64,000 nt of DNA from Methyloligella sp050110875 (GTDB taxonomy: Bacteria > Pseudomonadota > Alphaproteobacteria > Rhizobiales > Methyloligellaceae), in assembly GCA_050110875.1 (NCBI GenBank), contig CP188828.1, positions 868,001 to 932,000 on the forward strand, given 5' to 3'. The notes beneath the pieces were generated by a model. That model did not search any database. It had not been told where the DNA came from and saw only the letters and a program-made list of their open reading frames with translations. Below are positions 25,619-33,528 of the stretch, piece after piece. A program made the position numbers and the translations under genes. The number at the start of each line of letters is the position of its first letter. Positions within the stretch are counted from its first letter, which is position 1.

Positions 25619-27160
25619 GTGAAGCAAGTGCTCAAGACACGCTGGCAAAAGCTCTGGTACGAGCGGACAATCCGCACCCAGCTCTTGATCGCTATCGGCG
25701 TCATCAATCTCTGCGCGCTGCTGATCGCGGGCATGGTCACCGTCTACAATGCACGGCATGCCACGGCGAGGGAGGTCTCCGCCTCCATGGAGCTGGCCAA
25801 GCAATTCGTGCAAGCCACCATCCGCAGTGTCGAGCCGGACGGGCGCTATGGGCTGCTTTCGCAGAAAGTGACCCAGCTCTCGGAGAAGCTGCAGCTCGCC
25901 CAGCTTCGTCATGTGCGCATCTATATGGCGAACGCGGCGGGCAAGCTGGTGCCAATGGCGGAGGACGACCCCCTGCCCGCGGCGCGGCGCGACGCCGCCG
26001 AGACGCCGCCCGCATGGTTCGCCGCGCTGGTGACGCCGGAAATCGAGACCAGCGCGCTCAATGTCATCCAAACCGATCCGAGCGGACATCTGATCGTGAC
26101 GGAGAGCGCCCCGGAACAGGCGGGCAAGGTCTGGGAGCTCGGCACGGTGGTGATCCAGGGAGCGCCGGAAGACGAGATCGCGGAGGTCTGGGAGGATGTC
26201 TCGAGCCTGGCCCTGCTTTGGCTGCTGCTCGACGTCGCGATACTTCTCATCTTCTACCTCCTGCTCGGGCGGATGCTCGATCCGCTCGCGGCGATCGCCC
26301 GCGGCATGTCCCAGCTGGAGGACGGGCAATATGCGACGCGCCTGCCCCGGCCACGCATCGTCGAGCTGGCGGCTCTGGCCGATCGGTTCAACTTCCTGGC
26401 CGAGGCGCTGGGCCGGGCTCGGGCGGAAAACACGCGGCTCTACGAGCAGCTGATCACGGTGCAGGAAGACGAGCGCCGGGAAGTGGCCAGCGAGCTGCAC
26501 GACGAGGCGAGCCCATGCCTGTTCGGGATCACCGCCAACGCCTTCTCCATCGACCAGCTCGCGGGCAAGCGGAAGGACAAGCGCACCCAAGAGATCAAGG
26601 GGCACGTCGCGGAGATCCTTAAGATCACGGAGCATCTGAAGGCGATGAACCGGGTGCTTCTGAAGAAGCTGCGCCCCATTGCGCTCGGCAAGATCCCCAT
26701 CGGGGATGCGATCACCGATCTCGTCAACGAGCTCGCCCAGCGCTTCCCGGATGTCGAGATCGAGAGCGCGATCGACGCCGAGACCGAAAGCTATGGCGAG
26801 AAGATCGACCTGACGCTCTATCGCTGCGTCCAGGAAGGGGTGACGAACGCGATCCGCCACGGCCAGGCGGAGCTGGTGCAAGTGCTGCTCACCGAGAAGG
26901 ACGGCCGGCGAGGCAAGGACGGCACGCCCCTTCCCCGGACGGTGCAGCTGACGATTTCCGACGACGGGCGGGGCATCTCGGCCGACACGCCGATCGGCTT
27001 CGGCATGACGGTCATGCGGGAACGCATCCATGCCCTGGGCGGCAATTGCGCGGTGCAGACCGCACCGTCGCAAGGGACGACCTTGCGCGCGATCGTGCCG
27101 CTTCAGGGTTCACACGAATTGGCTCAACAAAATCAAACAGAAATCGAAATGAATCCATGA
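25619..27160 (+). CDS. Membrane sensor histidine kinase (MoxY/FlhS-like), divergent from mxaF
   Basis: 513 residues from GTG 25619. Layout: membrane helix about residues 20-42, periplasmic part, second helix near 197-217, HAMP, HisKA_3 phosphoacceptor (ERREVASELHDEASPCLFGI, His in the ELHDE core) and HATPase (TNAIRHGQAEL, SDDGRG). The stop overlaps the regulator start (ATGA). It is paralogous to the kinase at 8116-9651, with near-identical phosphoacceptor regions but a more diverged periplasmic sensor part. In Paracoccus a moxY-moxX pair sits divergent to the methanol dehydrogenase operon, as here. Control of mxaF is therefore likely but inferred. Confidence 0.9.
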   Translation: MKQVLKTRWQKLWYERTIRTQLLIAIGVINLCALLIAGMVTVYNARHATAREVSASMELAKQFVQATIRSVEPDGRYGLLSQKVTQLSEKLQLAQLRHVRIYMANAAGKLVPMAEDDPLPAARRDAAETPPAWFAALVTPEIETSALNVIQTDPSGHLIVTESAPEQAGKVWELGTVVIQGAPEDEIAEVWEDVSSLALLWLLLDVAILLIFYLLLGRMLDPLAAIARGMSQLEDGQYATRLPRPRIVELAALADRFNFLAEALGRARAENTRLYEQLITVQEDERREVASELHDEASPCLFGITANAFSIDQLAGKRKDKRTQEIKGHVAEILKITEHLKAMNRVLLKKLRPIALGKIPIGDAITDLVNELAQRFPDVEIESAIDAETESYGEKIDLTLYRCVQEGVTNAIRHGQAELVQVLLTEKDGRRGKDGTPLPRTVQLTISDDGRGISADTPIGFGMTVMRERIHALGGNCAVQTAPSQGTTLRAIVPLQGSHELAQQNQTEIEMNP

Positions 27161-27822
27161 CCCAAGTTTTGATCATCGACGACCATCCGATCGTTCTGGA
27201 AGGCACGAAGAAGCTGCTGAAATTCGCAGGCGTCAAAGGGATCCTGGGCAGCCAGACCCTGGCGGAGGGGTTTCGCCTCTATCGCGCGAAAAAGCCCGAC
27301 GTGATCATCGTCGACCTGGCCATGCGCACGGGCGCGCTGGGCGGTCTTTCGTTCATCCGGCGCTTGCGGCTGCACGACCGGCGCACGCCGATTCTCGTGT
27401 TCAGCATGCATAACGACCCCTTCATCGTGAGCCGCGCGCTGAAGATCGGCGCCAACGGCTATATTCTAAAAGACACCCCATCGGACGAGATCTTGAAGGC
27501 GTTCGACCGGGTGAAGGAGGGGCTGCCGTATCTGGGCCACGACATCGCATCGGAGGTGGCCTTCCTGGAGGCCAAGGGCAGCGCGTCGAATCCTTTGCGG
27601 GCGATCAGCGTGCGGGAGCTGCAGATCCTCTCCCTGATCGCGGAAGGGAAGCCCTATTCGGAAATCGCCGAGGAGCTGCATGTCAGCTACAAGACGGTGG
27701 CCAATACCTGCGGGCAGCTGAAGGCGAAGCTCGGGGTGAAATCCCTGTCGGAGCTGATGCGGATCGCCATCGAGCATCTGCCGTCGCGCTCGGGCAGCGG
27801 CGGCAAGAGCTTCCGCGAATAA
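27157..27822 (+). CDS. LuxR/NarL-type response regulator (MoxX/FlhR-like), divergent from mxaF
   Basis: 221 residues from ATG 27157, coupled to the kinase by a 4-bp overlap. The receiver has IIDDHPIVLEG and the phosphorylation site Asp in VDLAMRTGALGG; the C-terminal LuxR-type helix-turn-helix has SVRELQILSLIAEGK and VSYKTVANTCGQLKAKLG. It is closely similar to the regulator at 7460-8119, especially in the recognition helix, so the two may bind similar sites or cross-regulate. The stop codon TAA is directly followed by the A-run that serves as T-tract for the opposite-strand terminator. Confidence 0.9.
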   Translation: MTQVLIIDDHPIVLEGTKKLLKFAGVKGILGSQTLAEGFRLYRAKKPDVIIVDLAMRTGALGGLSFIRRLRLHDRRTPILVFSMHNDPFIVSRALKIGANGYILKDTPSDEILKAFDRVKEGLPYLGHDIASEVAFLEAKGSASNPLRAISVRELQILSLIAEGKPYSEIAEELHVSYKTVANTCGQLKAKLGVKSLSELMRIAIEHLPSRSGSGGKSFRE

Positions 27823-27885
27823 AAATCGGCCGCTCTCCCCTCCCCGCCTCCTGTGCGCTTGAGGCGGTTCGGGGAAAGCGGCCGA
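27821..27885 (-). terminator. Terminator of the mgs-gmaS operon
   Basis: TCGGCCGCT (27826-27834) pairs with AGCGGCCGA (27877-27885), with a nested stem CCGCCTC / GAGGCGG inside. On the minus strand the stem is followed by TTTTT at 27825-27821. It lies 31 bp past the gmaS stop and may also fold in the convergent regulator transcript. Confidence 0.8.
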
Positions 27886-27915
27886 GCAATCGTCTCAACC
27901 GTTTCGCCTTGGCGG

Positions 27916-29223
27916 CTAGCAGTCGAGCGTGTTCTTGCGCTCCCAGTCGGTCAGCGACTTGCCGAAGTCGTTCCATTCCTCTTTCTTCAACTTGAGGAAG
28001 GCGGAGATGAACTCGTTGCCGAGCCGCTCGCGCAGGACTTCCGACTTCTCCAGCTCGCGCAGCGCATCGAGCAGATTGAGGGGCAGACGCTTGCAGTCGT
28101 TGATCGTGTGGCCCAGCTCGTACATGTCGATATCGAGACGCTCGCCGGGATGGCGCTTGTTGTCGATGCCGTCGATGCCGGCCGCCAGCACGGCGGCCTG
28201 GAAGGAGTACGGGTTCACCGCGCCGTCGGCGAGGCGAAGCTCGAAGCGGCCCCCGCCCGGGATGCGGATCATGTGGGTCCGGTTGTTGCCGGTATAGGTC
28301 ACCGAGTTGGGCGACCAGGTCGCACCGGACGAGGTGCGCGGCGCGTTGATCCGCTTATAGGAGTTGACCGTCGGGTTGGTGATGGCGGCCATGGCCGGCG
28401 CCTCTTCCATCAGGCCGGCGATGAACTGATAGCCGAGCTCGGAAAGGCCGAGCTCGTCGTTATCGTCGTCGAACAGGTTCCGCCCGTCCTCTTTCGACCA
28501 GAGCGAGACATGCATGTGACAGCCATTGCCGGTGAGATGGGCGAAGGGCTTCGGCATGAAGGTGGCCCGGAGACCGTGCTTCTCGCAGATCGATTTCACC
28601 ATGTATTTGAAGAAGACATGGCGGTCGGCGGTGACGAGGGCGTCGTCGAAGCCCCAGTTCATCTCGAACTGGCCGTTGGCGTCCTCGTGATCGTTCTGAT
28701 ACGCGCCCCAGCCGAGCTCCAGCATGCAATCGCAGATCTCGCTGATGACGTCGTAGCGGCGCATCAGAGCCTGGGTGTCGTAGCAGGGCTTGGCCTGATG
28801 ATCCCGGTCGTCGGCGAGCGCGTCGCCTTCGGGGCTGATGAGGTGGAATTCGCATTCCACCCCGCTTTTCATCTGGAAGCCGCGCTTGTCGGCTTCCTTC
28901 ATCATCCGCTTCAGGGTGTTGCGCGGACCCTGCTCGACCAGCTCGCCATCCATCATCAGATCGCCTGCCACCCAGGCCACCTCGGGTTTCCAAGGAAGCT
29001 GGATGATGCTTTCCGGATCCGGCATGGCGATCATGTCGGAATGGGCCGGCGTCATGTCGAGCCACGAGGCGAAGCCCGCGAAGCCCGCACCGTCTGCCGC
29101 GATCTGAGAGATCGCAGCAGCAGGCACCAGCTTCGCCCGCATTACGCCGAACAGATCGACGAAGCTGATCAGAAAGTATTTTATGCCTCGCTCTTCGGCG
29201 ATTACGGCAAGATCAGTGGCCAT
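27916..29223 (-). CDS. gmaS: Gamma-glutamylmethylamide synthetase (glutamine synthetase type III-like)
   Basis: 435 residues of the glutamine synthetase superfamily. Metal- and substrate-site motifs are visible: GVECEFHLI, NWGF region with QFEMNW, and NGCHMHVSLW. Adjacent mgsABC genes identify it as GmaS rather than a housekeeping glutamine synthetase: ATP-dependent condensation of glutamate and methylamine. It is the last gene of the mgsA-mgsB-mgsC-gmaS operon, 33 bp after mgsC. An alternative reading as a plain GlnT-type synthetase cannot be excluded by sequence alone. Confidence 0.93.
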   Translation of the reverse strand: MATDLAVIAEERGIKYFLISFVDLFGVMRAKLVPAAAISQIAADGAGFAGFASWLDMTPAHSDMIAMPDPESIIQLPWKPEVAWVAGDLMMDGELVEQGPRNTLKRMMKEADKRGFQMKSGVECEFHLISPEGDALADDRDHQAKPCYDTQALMRRYDVISEICDCMLELGWGAYQNDHEDANGQFEMNWGFDDALVTADRHVFFKYMVKSICEKHGLRATFMPKPFAHLTGNGCHMHVSLWSKEDGRNLFDDDNDELGLSELGYQFIAGLMEEAPAMAAITNPTVNSYKRINAPRTSSGATWSPNSVTYTGNNRTHMIRIPGGGRFELRLADGAVNPYSFQAAVLAAGIDGIDNKRHPGERLDIDMYELGHTINDCKRLPLNLLDALRELEKSEVLRERLGNEFISAFLKLKKEEWNDFGKSLTDWERKNTLDC

Positions 29224-29256
29224 GACTGAAGTTTCCTCTCCTACTCTACTTTTGGC

Positions 29257-30597
29257 TTAGAACTGGCCGTTCGGTTGTCCCGGTATCCAGTTTGTGCCGG
29301 CCAGCGGAACTTGGGCCATCGCAGCCGCCTCGACAGTGAGGGCGGCCAAATCTTCCGGCTCCAAGTGGTTGACGTGATTCTTGCCGCACGCACGGGCGAT
29401 GGTCTGGGTCTCGAGCGTCAGCACCGAGAGATAGTTGGCCAGACGGCGGCCACCCTCGATGGGATCGAAGCGCTTGTAGAGCTCCGGATCCTGGGTGGTG
29501 ATGCCGGCCGGGTCCCTGCCCTCGTGCCAGTCGTCGTAGCAACCGGGCTTGGTGCCGAGCTTGGCGTATTCTTCGGCCAAGTGCGGAGAGTTGTCGCCGA
29601 GGGCGATCAGCGCCGCGCAGCCGATGGAGACCGCATCGGCCCCCAACGCCAAGGCCTTGGCCACGTCGGCGCCCGAACGGATGCCGCCGGAGACGATGAG
29701 CTGAACCTTGCGGTGCATATCGAGATCCTGGAGCGCCTGCACCGCCGGACGGATGGCCGACAGGATCGGGATGCCGATATGCTCGATGAAGACCTCCTGG
29801 GTCGCCGCGGTGCCGCCCTGCATACCGTCGAGGACGACGACGTCGGCGCCCGCCTTCACCGCGAGCGCGGTGTCGAAGTAAGGCCGGGACGCGCCGACCT
29901 TGACGTAGATCGGCACCTGCCAATCGGTCAGCTCGCGGAGCTCGCCGATCTTGATCTCCAGGTCGTCGCAGCCGGTCCAGTCGGGATGACGGCAGGCCGA
30001 ACGCTGGTCGATGCCCTTCGGCAGGGTGCGCATCTCGGCCACGCGATCGGAGATCTTCTGGCCGAGCAGCATGCCGCCGCCGCCGGGCTTGGCGCCCTGT
30101 CCGACCACCACTTCCAGCGCGTCGGCCTTCCGCAGATCGTCGGGATTCATGCCATAGCGGGAGGGCAGCACCTGATAGACCAGGGTCTTGGAGTGCCCAC
30201 GCTCCTCAGGCGTCATGCCGCCGTCGCCGGTGGTGGTCGAGGTGCCGACGGCGTTGGCGCCGCGGCCCAAGGCTTCCTTGGCCGGCCCGGACAGCGAGCC
30301 GAAGCTCATGCCCGCGATGGTGATCGGAATCTTCAGGTGGATCGGCTTCTTGGCGTAGCGCGTGCCGAGGGTGACCTCGGTGGAGCATTTCTCGCGATAG
30401 CCTTCCAGCGGGTAGCGCGTCATGGACGCGCCGAGGAAGAGCAGATCGTCGAAATGCGGGACTTTGCGCTTCGCGCCGGCACCGCGGATGTCGTAGATGC
30501 CGGTCGCGGCTGCACGCTGAATTTCAGCAATCGCATACTCGTCAAACGTCGCCGACGGCCGCGGCGGCGAATGAACCCAGCGCCCCTCACCACTCAT
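29257..30597 (-). CDS. mgsC: N-methylglutamate synthase subunit C (FMN-binding glutamate synthase-like)
   Basis: 446 residues corresponding to the central FMN-binding domain of glutamate synthase large subunit (GMSFGSLSGPAKEALGRGAN, then VLDGMQGGTAATQEVF and LIVSGGIRSGADVAKALALG). With MgsA and MgsB it makes N-methylglutamate from methylamine (or gamma-glutamylmethylamide) and a glutamate skeleton. The ATG overlaps the mgsB stop by one base (TAATG), pointing to coupled translation. Confidence 0.94.
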   Translation of the reverse strand: MSGEGRWVHSPPRPSATFDEYAIAEIQRAAATGIYDIRGAGAKRKVPHFDDLLFLGASMTRYPLEGYREKCSTEVTLGTRYAKKPIHLKIPITIAGMSFGSLSGPAKEALGRGANAVGTSTTTGDGGMTPEERGHSKTLVYQVLPSRYGMNPDDLRKADALEVVVGQGAKPGGGGMLLGQKISDRVAEMRTLPKGIDQRSACRHPDWTGCDDLEIKIGELRELTDWQVPIYVKVGASRPYFDTALAVKAGADVVVLDGMQGGTAATQEVFIEHIGIPILSAIRPAVQALQDLDMHRKVQLIVSGGIRSGADVAKALALGADAVSIGCAALIALGDNSPHLAEEYAKLGTKPGCYDDWHEGRDPAGITTQDPELYKRFDPIEGGRRLANYLSVLTLETQTIARACGKNHVNHLEPEDLAALTVEAAAMAQVPLAGTNWIPGQPNGQF

Positions 30598-31286
30598 TAG
30601 TACGCCTCCAGATTATCGATTTTAAAGTTGTAGAGCTGACGGGCCGAGCCGTAGCGCTTGAACTCGGAGACATCGACCTCGTTGCCGATGCCCGCCTCGT
30701 TCAGGATCCTGCGCAGCGTTTCCTTGTGCTCCTCACGCATCTCTTTCTCGATGCAGTCGGCACCGAGGCTTTTGACGCTGCCGCGCACGAAAAGCTTCGC
30801 CTCGTAGATGGAATCTCCGAAGGCATCGCCCGCATCGCCGAGCACGACGAGATTGCCGGCTTGCGCCATGAAGGCCGACATGTGGCCGACATTGCCTTTG
30901 ACGACGATGTCGACGCCCCGGTTGGAGATGCCGCAACGGGAAGAGGCGTTGCCGTCGATGATCACCATCCCGCCGATGCCGGTGGCGGCAGCGGACGAGG
31001 ATGCATCGCCCTTCACATGGACCTTGCCGGACATGATGTTCTCGGCGAGGCCGACGCCGGCGCTACCGTTCACGACCACATCGGCCTGCTTGTTCATGCT
31101 GGCGCAGTAATAGCCGACCGACCCGTCGATCTCGACGGAGACCGGTGCATCGATGCCGGAGGCGACCGCGTGCTTGCCGCGGGGGTTCAGAACCTTGAAC
31201 GACGCATTCTCCGAACTGCCATTGAGGTCGTGCAGCTTCTGGTTGAAGTCGCGCAGCGAGGTTTTTTCCAGATCAACGGTTTCCAT
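30597..31286 (-). CDS. mgsB: N-methylglutamate synthase subunit B (GXGXG beta-helix domain)
   Basis: 229 residues, matching the C-terminal right-handed beta-helix (GXGXG) domain of glutamate synthase, here a separate subunit. Repeats rich in Gly/Val are seen (VVVNGSAGVGLAENIMSGKV, VHVKGDASS, IVVKGNVGHMS, LVVLGDAGDAFGDS). It joins MgsA and MgsC. Both ends overlap neighbours by one base, and together with mgsA/mgsC it reconstitutes a split GltB. Confidence 0.94.
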   Translation of the reverse strand: METVDLEKTSLRDFNQKLHDLNGSSENASFKVLNPRGKHAVASGIDAPVSVEIDGSVGYYCASMNKQADVVVNGSAGVGLAENIMSGKVHVKGDASSSAAATGIGGMVIIDGNASSRCGISNRGVDIVVKGNVGHMSAFMAQAGNLVVLGDAGDAFGDSIYEAKLFVRGSVKSLGADCIEKEMREEHKETLRRILNEAGIGNEVDVSEFKRYGSARQLYNFKIDNLEAY

Positions 31287-32188
31287 TAGCTCCGCTCCCA
31301 GAAATAGACGGTTGCGGGCTCCGGCTCCCAGACCTTCGCCTCTTCGATGCCGGGCAGAGCGGCCAGAGCGCGATACTCGGATCCGAAGGCGACATAGTCG
31401 TCGGTCTCGGCGAGGACCGCCGGCTTGCAGGCGATGGGATCGCGCAGCACGCCGAAGCCGTTCTCCGTGCCGACCACGAAGGTGTAGAAACCGTCCAGAT
31501 CCTCCAGGGAGCTCTCCAGAGCCTCGCCCAGGCTGGCGCCCTGCTGCATCTTCCAGGTCAGGTAGACGGAAGCGACCTCGGTGTCGTTCTTGGTCTGGAA
31601 GGTCATGCCCTTGCGCTGCAGCTCGCGGCGCAGAGCGTTGTAGTTGGACAGCGATCCGTTATGAACCAGGCACTGGTCGACGCCGGTGGAGAACGGGTGC
31701 GCGCCTGCGGCGTTCACGGCCGACTCGGTGGCCATGCGGGTGTGACCCACGGCATGGCTGCCGCTCATCTGCTCCAGATGGAAGCGGTCGGCGACCTTAT
31801 TGGGGCGGCCGATATCCTTGTAGATCTCCATCCGCGTGCCGCGGCCGAACAACTCGATGTCGTCGCCGCCAAGGCGCTGGAGGGATTCCTCAGCCTGCGC
31901 CGCGTGATCTTCCGCGACGTTCATGACGGCATGGTTGCCATGGAGCTCGCAAGAGACATGCGATTCGATGTCGTGAGACACCGCCTCGGCAAGCTTGGCA
32001 AAGTCATAATCGGGCGCTGAGGCGCGCACGGTGATTTTGATATGCCCCGCGTCGCCGGAGCCATAAACGGCAAAGCCAGCGCTGTCGGGACCGCGATCGC
32101 ACATCGTGCTCAGCATGGTTGCGGTCATGCCGCCAAGCTGAGGCTCAAGAGCGCGATTCTTCAGAAAAAGACCGACGATTCCACACAT
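31286..32188 (-). CDS. mgsA: N-methylglutamate synthase subunit A (class II glutamine amidotransferase)
   Basis: 300 residues. ATG 32188 is set by the family: Cys2 (MCGIVGLFLKN) is the Ntn-hydrolase nucleophile, so the in-frame start at 32233 is unlikely. Conserved segments include RGPDSAGFAVYG and GHTRMATESAVN, then HNGSLSNYN. It releases the amino or methylamino group for transfer within the MgsABC complex. It heads the mgs operon; 125 bp separate it from the regulator gene. No N-methylglutamate dehydrogenase (mgdABCD) genes are inside the window. Confidence 0.94.
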   Translation of the reverse strand: MCGIVGLFLKNRALEPQLGGMTATMLSTMCDRGPDSAGFAVYGSGDAGHIKITVRASAPDYDFAKLAEAVSHDIESHVSCELHGNHAVMNVAEDHAAQAEESLQRLGGDDIELFGRGTRMEIYKDIGRPNKVADRFHLEQMSGSHAVGHTRMATESAVNAAGAHPFSTGVDQCLVHNGSLSNYNALRRELQRKGMTFQTKNDTEVASVYLTWKMQQGASLGEALESSLEDLDGFYTFVVGTENGFGVLRDPIACKPAVLAETDDYVAFGSEYRALAALPGIEEAKVWEPEPATVYFWERS

Positions 32189-32313
32189 AGGTAGGTTGAG
32201 CACTCTCAGAATAAGGGTTGCGTGCCTCGGCATGAGGCGATGTGCCTCAAGGTATGAGCGCCCTTCCCACCTGTCAACTGTCAGGAATATTTTTTTCCTC
32301 TAAGGAAAGTTGG

Positions 32314-33069
32314 TTAAGTCGGCTGACGGGGATAAATGATGATCGAGAGGTAGGTCATCGGCAGTTCCAGAAGCTCCTCGGGGCCGTGTAAGGCCGTGGA
32401 ATCAAAGAACAAAGCGTCGCCAGGCGAGAGCGTGTAGATCTTGTCGGCGTGGCGATAGAGGGACTTGCCCGTTAACTGATAGATGAACTCCACCCCGACA
32501 TGCTGGAAGAGGCTGTAAGGCTCCGCCTCCTCGGTCAGGGTGATGAGATACGGCTCCACCACGATGTCGCCGGAGATGGAATGGCCGAGCAGGTGGTATT
32601 GGTGACCGGCCTTGGTGCCGCGGCGCTCGATGGCAACGCCGCTGCCGGCGGGAACGTAGGAGCAGTCGCGCTGATCCTCGTAGCTCTGGAAGAACGAGGT
32701 GATGGGCACGTTCAGCGCCCGGGAGAGCGCCTCCAGGCTCTCGATGGAGGCGGAGACGGCGCCGTTCTCGATCTTCGACAGCATGCCGGCGGAGATGCCC
32801 GCCTGATCGGCGAGCTCGGCGCCGGTCAGATCGAGCTTGCGGCGCAGCGTGCGGACCTGGAGACCGATCGCCTTGGCGAGCGACCGAGTCGATGCTCCAC
32901 GAGGCGCCGAGGAGCCGGTGTGAAGCATATCGTCATCGACTTCGCCGAAGGTTCCGAATTCCGCGCTGGCGCCGGCAATGGTGTTGGGATTCAACACCCG
33001 GCGCCCCGGACGAGTCTCTTCTGGCTGATGTTGTGGACTGAGTTTGTTCGCTTTTTTTCTTTCCGGCAT
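32314..33069 (-). CDS. XRE-family regulator with C-terminal cupin domain
   Basis: 251 residues from ATG 33069; GGGGAAAGG precedes it, and a GTG 12 bases upstream is less likely. A helix-turn-helix of the Xre class spans about residues 65-120 (RTLRRKLDLTGAELADQAGIS written in part: TGAELADQAGISAGMLSKIE), followed by a cupin barrel (residues about 170-245, ending YLSIIIYP). Such proteins are effector-binding repressors or activators of amine and amino-acid metabolism. It precedes mgsA on the same strand and probably controls mgsABC-gmaS; the effector is unknown. Confidence 0.88.
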   Translation of the reverse strand: MPERKKANKLSPQHQPEETRPGRRVLNPNTIAGASAEFGTFGEVDDDMLHTGSSAPRGASTRSLAKAIGLQVRTLRRKLDLTGAELADQAGISAGMLSKIENGAVSASIESLEALSRALNVPITSFFQSYEDQRDCSYVPAGSGVAIERRGTKAGHQYHLLGHSISGDIVVEPYLITLTEEAEPYSLFQHVGVEFIYQLTGKSLYRHADKIYTLSPGDALFFDSTALHGPEELLELPMTYLSIIIYPRQPT

Positions 33070-33320
33070 GCCTTTCCCCACGCGCCCCTACCCTTCTTCA
33101 ATTGGTACAAAACTGACATCTGTTCTGTCTATCGCGTCAACTGACGATTGTAGCAGATAGAGACGGTTCGAGAGCGATGCATCGTGCCTTTCGCAAAATC
33201 GGCGTGCCGGCAATCGGTGACCCGAGCATGAGGCCGCTCGAACAGGCTTAGAAAGAAACGCAAATTTCCGAAATAAGGCGGACCGCCTGTCGCTATCCCC
33301 CGAAAGCGGCCCGGAAAAGA

Positions 33321-33352
33321 GACCGGCGCGTTCCTTGCGAAACGCGCCGGTC
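33321..33352 (-). terminator. Terminator after the amt / miniprotein operon
   Basis: A perfect 12-bp stem (GACCGGCGCGTT, 33321-33332, with 33341-33352) and an 8-base loop. On the minus strand it is followed by TCTTTTCC. It lies 11 bp past the stop codon of the miniprotein gene. Confidence 0.82.
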
Positions 33353-33363
33353 AGGTTGCTCTA

Positions 33364-33516
33364 CTAGTGGAGGGTAAACGACCGGTAGAGGAACCAGAGT
33401 GTTATGAGCACGCTCAGGATCAAGCAGATGGTCCCGAGGAAGGGGCTACCGACGAAGCTGTGGAAAGCGCCCTCAGCATTCACGTAACCCTCGGCAGTAT
33501 CGAAAGGTGATCCCAT
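33364..33516 (-). CDS. 50-residue single-helix membrane miniprotein in the amt operon
   Basis: A short gene with an excellent AAGGAG site 8 bases before its ATG. It begins 12 bp after the amt stop and ends directly before a strong terminator. The product reads MGSPFDTAEGYVNAEGAFHS at the start, then one hydrophobic helix (about residues 24-44, FLGTICLILSVLITLWFLY) and a short basic tail. No family is recognised. Tight linkage suggests a subunit or regulator of the Amt transporter; this is inference. The coding call rests on ribosome site, spacing and the coherent membrane helix. Confidence 0.8.
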   Translation of the reverse strand: MGSPFDTAEGYVNAEGAFHSFVGSPFLGTICLILSVLITLWFLYRSFTLH

Positions 33517-33528
33517 TGTTCGTCTCCT

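Noticed and set aside
27916..29223. Housekeeping glutamine synthetase
   Set aside because: The sequence is of the type III/GlnT branch and sits in one operon with mgsABC, so gamma-glutamylmethylamide synthetase is the better call.
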